A stretch of 40,359 nucleotides of DNA from Candidatus Doudnabacteria bacterium (lineage in GTDB: Bacteria > Patescibacteriota > Doudnabacteria > UBA920): positions 1 through 40,359 of the forward strand of contig JAHFJH010000008.1 of NCBI GenBank assembly GCA_023245995.1. Reading direction: 5' to 3'. The notes under the pieces are model-generated. The model did no database searches, was not told the DNA's origin, and saw nothing but the letters and a program-made list of their open reading frames with translations. Shown here piece after piece: positions 31,858 to 37,845 of the stretch (positions are counted from its first letter, which is position 1; every line of letters begins with the position of its first letter). Both the position numbers and the translations under genes were made by a program.

Positions 31858-31872
31858 AGTCCGAAACCGATT

Positions 31873-32979
31873 TTATTTTAAAGGGTATTGGGGTAAAGGG
31901 CTTTCTACTTGGAAACCGCTTTGCAAAGTATCTGGCTCGGTAGCCGCTTCCGTTGGAATAGCTGTGCTGTCTTTTGGTGCGTCTTTGTCTTGGGTATTTG
32001 CAGAATCTGCTGCAGCTTTTACTTTGCCAGGCAGACTAGTAACGGTAATATTTTTGGCAGTTAGTTTGTCACCAGTTTTAACAGCGCTAACACTAACTGT
32101 TATACCAACTTTAAGTATTGTTTTGCTTTCACTGTTTTTTGGTTGCGCTATTTCTGTTTTATCATTTAAGATTATTACTTCTTTGCCTACGGTAAGGTCT
32201 TTGTCGGTAATAGCTGTAATTGTGCCATTTATAGTAGTGGGTAGTTCTGCTAAAGCCGACTCGTTTGAGGCTGCAACAAGCAGACGTTTTGCTTCGGCAA
32301 TAGTTTTAGTTCCTGCTTCGGCAACGGTTAAGGCCTTGGCTGCGGCGTCTTTGACCACCTCGCTAGTTTGGTTGCCACTAATTACCTTAACTTGAGTTTC
32401 GTTAATAGATGCCAGCCTGTTAAGCAGAACAGAATTTTTTTGAGCAATGGCTACTTTATTCACGCTTTCTATAGTGGCTACTGTTTGGCTGCTAAGTTCA
32501 TTTAGTGCGGCTGCCTTGGTTCTTGGGTCTGCATTTGTGTCTTTCAAAATAGCTTCTGTTTCTGCTAATCTGTTTTCTGCAAAAGAAAGCTGAAGGTTCG
32601 CTTTGGCGTTATCGTCGGCTACGAAACTTAAACGAAGTGTTTCCGATTTACGTTTATAAGCGTATAAGGTGCTACCAGGTTTGCTGCCGGAAGCAAGTAC
32701 AATTGTAACTAGGACTCCCATAGCTAAAGTCGCCATGCCAAAGTAGCTGGTTCTGCGAATAAGATGTAAGCTGTTGTGTGCTGGTTCTGCAAGTTCTGCT
32801 GTTAAATATTTACGTTGTTTCTGAGAGTCTGGAAGGGGATTCTTAGGAAGGTTGCGTAAGCTCTCCGAAATATTTAGTAGTTCAGTTGTATCTGGGTTTA
32901 ATGTGGTCATTATAAAAGGACTACCTGCTTGTGCAAGCGTACGTTCCAACTTTTTAGCTTTTATATATGTCCTTATCAT
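31873..32979 (-). CDS. DUF5667/DUF5666 membrane protein, probable anti-sigma factor
   Basis: The 368-aa product has a cytoplasmic N-terminus of about 78 residues and one membrane helix (79-97). A DUF5667-like extracellular helical domain follows (about 100-215; GSTLYAYKRKSETLRLSF, NLQLSFAENRLAETEAIL). A second beta-rich module (about 255-330; INGTITAITDKDLTV, VGITVSVSAVKTGDKLTA) resembles DUF5666. Its start overlaps the stop of the sigma-factor gene as ATGA, so the two are translated together. Genes of this type beside ECF sigma factors are thought to hold the sigma factor at the membrane. The N-terminal part has no classical zinc anti-sigma motif, so the role is inferred from context. Confidence 0.78.
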   Translation of the reverse strand: MIRTYIKAKKLERTLAQAGSPFIMTTLNPDTTELLNISESLRNLPKNPLPDSQKQRKYLTAELAEPAHNSLHLIRRTSYFGMATLAMGVLVTIVLASGSKPGSTLYAYKRKSETLRLSFVADDNAKANLQLSFAENRLAETEAILKDTNADPRTKAAALNELSSQTVATIESVNKVAIAQKNSVLLNRLASINETQVKVISGNQTSEVVKDAAAKALTVAEAGTKTIAEAKRLLVAASNESALAELPTTINGTITAITDKDLTVGKEVIILNDKTEIAQPKNSESKTILKVGITVSVSAVKTGDKLTAKNITVTSLPGKVKAAADSANTQDKDAPKDSTAIPTEAATEPDTLQSGFQVESPLPQYPLK

Positions 32980-33575
32980 TGATTAAAGTTTGTTCTGTCC
33001 TTAAAGTGTTCGCGCAGTTTAGTAAGAGCTCGAAATTGTAATATACGTATGTTGCCTTCGGACTTGCCTAAAAGTTCGGCAATTTCACTAATTTCAAATT
33101 CTTCTAAAAATCTTAATTTAACAACCGTTTGTTGGTCTTGCGGTAGGCTACTTAAGGCTTTGAGTAGTCGAACTTCCTCAGACTGTAACTGCAATGTGTC
33201 TATGGCAGTGGTCTCGAACGACTCTAGCGACTCCAGTTCTTCTATGTTTACCGTAACTGTAGTTTTGCGGTAATGGTCTATAAGCAAATTACGAGCAATT
33301 TGGAACAGCCAGCCACGTAGTTTCGGTGAGCCACCTTTTAAAGAGCCTAAAGCTTTAAAGGCTTTTAAAAAAACCTCTTCGGTCAAGTCTTCGGCGGTTT
33401 GTTTGTGACTTGTACGGTAATAGAGAAATTTAAAAATATTTTCAAAATACCGGTCGTAAATAGCGCCAAATGCGTCTGCGTCGCCATTTTGCGCGTCCAA
33501 TAATATATTGGACTCTATGGATGAGTCTGACACATTTTTACCTTTACTAATATTAAAGACGGTTTCTTGGCTCAT
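32976..33575 (-). CDS. ECF-type RNA polymerase sigma-70 factor
   Basis: The 199-aa protein has region 2 (about 33-105: DAFGAIYDRYFENIFKFLYYRT, AEDLTEEVFLKAFKAL, LRGWLFQIARNLLIDHYRK). A short acidic linker and region 4 follow (about 138-192: LSSLPQDQQTVVKLRFLEEFEISEIAELLGKSEGNIRILQFRALTKLRE). Regions 1 and 3 are absent, as in group IV (ECF) factors. It directs RNA polymerase to a small set of promoters, probably in response to an envelope signal sensed by the membrane protein encoded just after it. The ATG at 33575 has no Shine-Dalgarno sequence. An extended -10 (TGCTACAAT) lies 40 nt upstream. Confidence 0.93.
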   Translation of the reverse strand: MSQETVFNISKGKNVSDSSIESNILLDAQNGDADAFGAIYDRYFENIFKFLYYRTSHKQTAEDLTEEVFLKAFKALGSLKGGSPKLRGWLFQIARNLLIDHYRKTTVTVNIEELESLESFETTAIDTLQLQSEEVRLLKALSSLPQDQQTVVKLRFLEEFEISEIAELLGKSEGNIRILQFRALTKLREHFKDRTNFNQ

Positions 33576-33614
33576 TTGTTACAAAAGGGGATAAATACAC
33601 GGGTATCAGCACCA

Positions 33615-33623
33615 ATTGTAGCA
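33615..33623 (-). promoter_or_regulatory. Extended -10 upstream of the ECF sigma gene
   Basis: On the minus strand TGCTACAAT lies about 40 nt before the ATG at 33575. No clear -35 is seen. It shares the TGC extension with the promoter pair at 30597-30620. Confidence 0.45.
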
Positions 33624-33704
33624 TTTTTCATGGTTTTGGTCTTTTTGAGCGATAGTTTTTTGTTCTATAATTTGCTGCTGTATTGCTAAAATGAGTATAT
33701 TATT

Positions 33705-33733
33705 TTGACTCAAAGCCGTACATTAGTTAGAAT
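33705..33733 (+). promoter_or_regulatory. Promoter of tRNA-Ser(GCT)
   Basis: TTGACT and TAGAAT are separated by exactly 17 nt, the best consensus -35/-10 pair in the window. The tRNA begins about 70 nt after the predicted start of transcription. Confidence 0.65.
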
Positions 33734-33809
33734 ATGATAGCTAATTTAAGGGTAATTTGTTAGGCAATTATATTGGTAATTGCGTGTGCAAGTTCTGCGC
33801 TTTTATGAT

Positions 33810-33899
<90 letters not shown>

Positions 33900-33936
33900 G
33901 ATAAAAATAGACTACCGGTGGTAGTCTATTTTTATC
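33900..33936 (+). terminator. Intrinsic terminator of tRNA-Ser(GCT)
   Basis: A perfect 17-bp inverted repeat with a 3-nt loop, GATAAAAATAGACTACC and its complement, starts directly after the tRNA CCA. The 3' side contains TTTTT. Confidence 0.85.
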
Positions 33937-33994
33937 TTAGTGGATGAGCTATGCATGAAGGTGATACTGTACGTGTGAATAAGGTTTAAAGCAT

Positions 33995-34687
33995 ATGATA
34001 AATAAACTTTTTTTAAGTGGCGGCGGAGACCAGGAAACAACGTATGAATTTGATGAGCTATTTTTTTGTTCGCTGCCATTGAAAGCCAATATTCTTTACA
34101 TTCCGGTTGCCATGGCCAGTACTGTGGAAAAAAGGAAGTCGTGTTTGGACTGGTTTTCAAAACTTGTTTCAAGCCATGAAAGTAGTGAAAGGCATTATAG
34201 TTTTGTAATATGGAATGGTGATGAGGATTTGCCAAATTTGCATAATTATAGTGCTATATACGTCGGTGGAGGGAACACTTATCGGTTATTGGCTATTTTG
34301 CAAAAAACGGGAATGTTGGAAAGTCTACTTGAATATATAAAACAAGGTGGAATTTATTATGGCGGTAGTGCCGGTGCGGTTATTTCTGGGAGGAGTTTGC
34401 GAACAGTAGAAGAAGAAAATTTAGAAAACTACATAAACCATCTTGGCATGGACATGGTACGCGGCTTTTCTATATTTCCGCATTTTTCAAATAGCGATGA
34501 ACAAAGGGGCGCTATTAAAAATATTTGTGTCAAAAACACTCTAAATATAGTTGCAGTTCCAGAAGGCTCTGGCATTGTAATTGAAGAGGCAAATATCTGC
34601 GTTTTTGGCATGGCTTCTGTTTATACGCAAGACGATAAAGTCTATGAATGTACACATGGAGATAGCCTGAAAAATTTTGTGAAATAA
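33995..34687 (+). CDS. Peptidase E-like serine peptidase (family S51)
   Basis: The 230-aa protein has the class I glutamine-amidotransferase-like fold of dipeptidase E. VGGGNTYRLL (about 90-99) and the nucleophile elbow GGSAGA with Ser125 are visible, and His163 in FPHFSN is a likely triad member. Peptidase E enzymes cleave Asp-Xaa dipeptides in the cytoplasm; cyanophycinase is a relative. The N-terminus (MINKLFLSGGGDQE) fits the family. Its substrate cannot be told. The following gene starts within 50 bp on the same strand. AAGG about 10 nt before the ATG is a weak ribosome-binding site. Confidence 0.87.
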   Translation: MINKLFLSGGGDQETTYEFDELFFCSLPLKANILYIPVAMASTVEKRKSCLDWFSKLVSSHESSERHYSFVIWNGDEDLPNLHNYSAIYVGGGNTYRLLAILQKTGMLESLLEYIKQGGIYYGGSAGAVISGRSLRTVEEENLENYINHLGMDMVRGFSIFPHFSNSDEQRGAIKNICVKNTLNIVAVPEGSGIVIEEANICVFGMASVYTQDDKVYECTHGDSLKNFVK

Positions 34688-34736
34688 ATAGTAGTCTTGC
34701 TTGTAGTAATACATAGTGTCAATTAAGAAATTTATT

Positions 34737-35215
34737 ATGCAAATGTCAACAAAAGGTTTTGGGATTGTTATAGCAGTCGTTGTTATTGTGGGTGGAGCAT
34801 TTTTGCTATTCAGCAAAAATAATAACGCAGTACAACCTACAGTACCCGTAGCAGAGCAGTCGGCTACGCCAACAATAGAGCAACAATCAAACCCTACTCC
34901 GAGCACCATAGCAAATACTCCAACTCCGACTATAAAAGTTACCCCAACTTTATCACCGACTGCTACACCTCCTGCTACAAATACTTATTCCATGGCTATG
35001 GTAGCAAAGCATGGCGGTAGCTCCAGTTGCTGGACTGCTATAAATGGTAAAGTCTACGACTTAACAGCATGGATTGGCCAACACCCTGGTGGTCCGGTAA
35101 ATATTTAAGCATCTGTGGAAAAGACGGTAGTAGTGCTTTTAACGACCAACACGGTGGTCAATCCCGCCCAAAGAATGAACTTGCTGGCTTTGAAATTGGC
35201 ACGCTGGTTAATTAA
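34737..35215 (+). pseudogene. Cytochrome b5-like membrane protein gene with a -1 frameshift
   Basis: The first frame gives an N-terminal membrane helix, a Pro/Thr-rich stalk (TPTPTIKVTPTLSPTATPP) and the first half of a cytochrome b5-like haem domain (WTAINGKVYDLTAWIGQHPGG). It then stops at TAA 35106-35108. Reading one base back from there (TTA at 35105) continues the family pattern: LSICGKDGSSAFNDQHGGQSRP, then FEIGTLVN and a stop at 35215. The gene is therefore whole apart from one missing base near ATATTTAAG, or it uses -1 frameshifting. The ATG at 34737 is preferred over the GTG at 34716. An intact product would be an outward-facing haem protein with the HPGG axial-ligand loop. Confidence 0.82.
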
Positions 35216-35231
35216 CTAAGTTAAGAAGTGC

Positions 35232-35261
35232 AAAATCGCTTACATAGTTGAGCGATTTTTT
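35232..35261 (+). terminator. Intrinsic terminator after the cytochrome b5-like gene
   Basis: AAAATCGCT and AGCGATTTT form a 9-bp stem with a 10-nt loop, followed by TTG and TTTT. It lies 16 bp after the stop of the second frame and not near the early stop, which fits a gene that once ended at 35215. Confidence 0.8.
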
Positions 35262-35367
35262 GTTTTGTTATGTGTTAAGCTAAATAAGGGTGTGGCGTTA
35301 AATGCGTCTGAGCATTAAAAATGCATATTGGCTTACTTGCTTTAATATTTTTTATTTTTTTAGTTAT

Positions 35368-35931
35368 ATGACTTGGCGGACACATATGGCGGTTGGGGCA
35401 AATGCAATTTGGCTTGCAGGTTTTGCGGGAAAGTTAGACGCGTCTATTTTGTTGTTACTTTTTGTTGCCTGTGGAATGAGTCTTCTGCCAGATATAGATA
35501 TTGCAGGCAGTGGCGCCAAAGTGCACTATGTTGGCGGGGGAGTCTTGGGTGTGTTTCGTGGCGTTTTCCATGGTGTGTATTTTGGCCACCGTGGTTTAAT
35601 GCATTCTGTTTTGGCTGCTGTAATTGTTTTTGTTGTCTGTTGGTTGTTTACGCATAGTTTATTTCCTGTACTGCCATTTGTAGCGGCTTTAGCTTACTTC
35701 AGTCATTCTTTAATAGACGGTTTTAACGACAGCGTTGGGTATTTTTACCCATTTGTGTTAAGGAAGGTTTCTTTATTGCCAAAGTTTTTAAGGGTAAAAG
35801 TAGGCGGTCCGGTAGATGTCGGTCTTATGTATGTTGCGCTTTTGTGTTTGGCGTTGTTTTTTTTAGTGCATGCTCAAAGTTTTTTGCCAAATATTAATTC
35901 CTCTTTTATACTTGGGCAGAGGGAGTATTAA
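35368..35931 (+). CDS. YdjM-like (DUF457) membrane-bound metal-dependent hydrolase
   Basis: From the ATG at 35368 (MTWRTHMAVGANAIW) the product has 187 aa; the ORF-track start at 35302 adds 22 hydrophobic residues and is less likely. Family marks are THMAVG with a conserved histidine, LLPDIDIAGS (aspartate pair), HRGLMHS (histidine pair) and HSLIDGFN. These residues would bind metal at the membrane. Four or five membrane helices are visible. YdjM/DUF457 proteins are linked to phospholipase-like or stress functions, but the substrate is unknown. It overlaps no other gene and precedes the DNPH1-like gene by 4 bp, so the two are co-transcribed. Confidence 0.82.
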   Translation: MTWRTHMAVGANAIWLAGFAGKLDASILLLLFVACGMSLLPDIDIAGSGAKVHYVGGGVLGVFRGVFHGVYFGHRGLMHSVLAAVIVFVVCWLFTHSLFPVLPFVAALAYFSHSLIDGFNDSVGYFYPFVLRKVSLLPKFLRVKVGGPVDVGLMYVALLCLALFFLVHAQSFLPNINSSFILGQREY

Positions 35932-35935
35932 ATTT

Positions 35936-36355
35936 ATGAAAATATATTTTGCTGGTTCTATTCGTGGCGGTAGGGACGACGCGGGTTTTTATGCGAAGCT
36001 TATAGAAGTATTGCAACAATACGGAACAGTACTAACTGAACATATTGGCCTAAAAACTTTAACCGATAACGGTGAACAGCGTCCGCCTGAAGAAATATTT
36101 GAAAGGGATACTGCATGGGTTAAGGAGGCTTCTGTGGTTGTAGCTGAAGTTACGCAACCCAGTCTTGGTGTAGGTTATGAAATTGGTTTGGCGGAAAGTT
36201 TGCGCATACCAGTTCTTTGTCTGTTTCGAACCAGCTCCGACAAACGTTTATCTGCTATGATTTCTGGAAATACATATTGTGTCGTAAAAAAGTACGACTC
36301 AATAGATGACGCTGTACGTATTTTAGCCGAGTATTTTAAAAAAACTGCTAAATAA
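35936..36355 (+). CDS. DNPH1/Rcl-like 2'-deoxynucleoside 5'-phosphate N-hydrolase
   Basis: From the ATG at 35936 (MKIYFAGSIRGGRDD) the product has 139 aa. The ORF-track start at 35870 lies inside the previous gene. It matches the eukaryotic DNPH1/Rcl pattern closely: AGSIRGGRDD, YGTVLTEHIG, VVVAEVTQPSLGVGYEIG (with the likely catalytic glutamate in GYEIG) and PVLCLFR, SAMISGN. These enzymes split the N-glycosidic bond of deoxynucleotides, removing abnormal nucleotides or recycling bases. That fits a parasite or symbiont with a limited nucleotide pathway. A plain nucleoside 2-deoxyribosyltransferase is a less likely alternative. Confidence 0.88.
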   Translation: MKIYFAGSIRGGRDDAGFYAKLIEVLQQYGTVLTEHIGLKTLTDNGEQRPPEEIFERDTAWVKEASVVVAEVTQPSLGVGYEIGLAESLRIPVLCLFRTSSDKRLSAMISGNTYCVVKKYDSIDDAVRILAEYFKKTAK

Positions 36356-36395
36356 AAAAGCCTGGACACGGGTGAGATGCGCCAAGCTTGCAGTG

Positions 36396-36938
36396 TTACA
36401 CTTTGTGCATTTGTTTTGCTCGCCAGTACCTTATCGGCGTGTGTTTGCGCACGCGGTTGGCCAGTGGTTGGCTAACTTCGTGCCTAGTATTGCACCCTCC
36501 TCTCGTGCACACCCAGAGTAACTTGTCCCCGTCAGTGTTCAGGTCCATGTAGTCTGGGTGCTCAAGGCAGAACCTTGCAGATGTTGCTAGCGAGAGCAAA
36601 ATTTCCGCAAGATGCCTGAACCTTTGTGGAAACGTGTCCTTGTTAACGTATTGGTTAATTTTGGACAATTTCCACGCTGTCACGTCTTGTCCGCTTGGAC
36701 GTCGCGCTTTAATGAGAAGTTGCATCATTTTTTTACCTTTCGGAAAAATAATGCGCCCAGAAACCGCAGTCCAAATTACCAACACAAGTCTGCTTGTAAT
36801 TGTGGTGGTAATTTTTCGTTCGGCGTCTAGGTTAGGAGCTTCCTCGTTGCTACAGCGAAAGTCCAAACCTTCCAAGTAGCGCAAAAGCTTTGCTATAGCT
36901 TTTCGCGCAACTTCGGTTACTGCTTCGTTGCGTTTCAT
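36396..36938 (-). CDS. Unknown protein, composition unlike its neighbours
   Basis: The 180-aa product is basic and mostly helical. A cluster of cysteines and histidines near the C-terminus (FCLEHPDY, LLWVCTRGGCNTRHE) could bind zinc. No membrane segment or signal peptide is clear, though LVLVIWTAVSGRIIF is hydrophobic. GGAGGG lies 4 nt before the ATG, the strongest Shine-Dalgarno sequence in the window. The DNA here is visibly richer in G and C than its surroundings. Both features suggest a recently acquired gene. I do not recognise a family, and a random ORF cannot be fully excluded. Confidence 0.55.
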   Translation of the reverse strand: MKRNEAVTEVARKAIAKLLRYLEGLDFRCSNEEAPNLDAERKITTTITSRLVLVIWTAVSGRIIFPKGKKMMQLLIKARRPSGQDVTAWKLSKINQYVNKDTFPQRFRHLAEILLSLATSARFCLEHPDYMDLNTDGDKLLWVCTRGGCNTRHEVSQPLANRVRKHTPIRYWRAKQMHKV

Positions 36939-37065
36939 ACGCCCTCCGGTTTGATTGTGAACGGTTTGCCCGCGTTACAACCCTCGAGGTAGGCGACTGA
37001 TTGCTTGTATCTTAGTGTTTTGTAATTTGCCTGTCAAAGGGTGCATACGCCATATTTTGCAAAGG

Positions 37066-37773
37066 CTAGTCTTGTGCTATGGCCACGCACCAAACTTCTT
37101 TGGCACCTTTTTGTTTTAGGATTTTACTAGCTTCTCGAAAACTTGTGCCTGTGGTAGTTACGTCGTCTATAAGAATTATTATCTTGCCTCGCACAAAAGT
37201 ATTTGCAAGCAGACCAAAACAGTTTTCCATGTTTGCTAGTCTTGCGGATCTATCTAAATCTTTTTGGACTTTTGTCGCGCGTAAACGCACTAGTGTTTCG
37301 GAATATGGCAGGCTGTTTTGTATTGCGAAGATTTTTGCTATTGTTTCTGACTGATTAAAACCACGCCAGCGTTTTCTGCTTTTGTGTAAGGGTAGGCAAG
37401 TAACAAGAATGGAGGTTTTGTCTGCTGTATATGGGGTAACAAACTTTTTAGCTAACATTTTTCCTAGTTCTGTAAAAACGTCGGGAATAAAATTATATTT
37501 GCCGCAAATAATGCTCTCTGAAAGCCCACCAGAGTGGTAGTCGTATAAGCACTAGAGTCTTTCCGGTGTGTGTCCGTTTTGGCAATGTGTGTGCGTAAGA
37601 CCAAATAGACTTGTTTTTGAGCAAATAATGCAGCGTTGGTGTTGGGGAAAAGCAAATTGAGCAAAACACTTACCGCAAATAGTAGTAGTCTTTTCTTTTT
37701 TGCATACAACACAACGAACTGGCAAAAGCGTGTCTATGAGTAGTTTATATGCGTCTATAAAGATTTTGTGCAT
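37066..37773 (-). pseudogene. comF: comF interrupted by one in-frame TAG codon
   Basis: The two ORF-track pieces 37552-37773 and 37066-37458 are in the same frame and separated only by TAG at 37552-37554. The codons after the TAG stay open (CLYDYHSGG..., ...TELGKMLAKKF) into the second piece. The N-terminal piece has the ComF zinc ribbon (VRCVVCKKE, ICGKCF, CIICSK). The C-terminal piece has the phosphoribosyltransferase-like motif IIILIDDVTTTGTSFREA and RWRGFNQSETIA. ComF helps DNA uptake in competent bacteria. The gene is otherwise complete (about 235 codons), so this is a fresh nonsense mutation, a sequencing error, or readthrough. Confidence 0.85.
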
Positions 37774-37812
37774 AGACCACTATAGCACAAAGTTTGGTTT
37801 TCGTAAGTATAT

Positions 37813-37842
37813 AAAAACCCCGGACATTTGTCTGGGGTTTTT
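37813..37842 (-). terminator. Intrinsic terminator of clpC
   Basis: AAAAACCCC pairs with GGGGTTTTT around a further GC-containing inner stem and a 4-nt loop, with T/A runs on both sides. It lies 4 bp after the clpC stop. Confidence 0.85.
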
Positions 37843-37845
37843 GCT

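Noticed and set aside
31739-32395. 218-aa plus-strand ORF
   Set aside because: It is antisense to the DUF5667-like gene and includes the stem-loop region; its sequence has no recognisable domain and the minus-strand gene is well supported.
35870-35935. Upstream start of the DNPH1-like gene
   Set aside because: The extra 22 residues lie inside the YdjM-like gene and do not match the family, whose N-terminus is the AGSIRGG strand.
36612-36879. Plus-strand ORFs opposite the 180-aa unknown gene
   Set aside because: They lack a ribosome-binding site, while the minus-strand ORF is longer and has a strong Shine-Dalgarno sequence; they are treated as shadows.
37552-37554. TAG read as an amino acid genome-wide
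   Set aside because: TAG ends several intact genes in the window, such as the left-edge surface protein, the DUF11 gene and the ACT gene, so a changed code is not supported.
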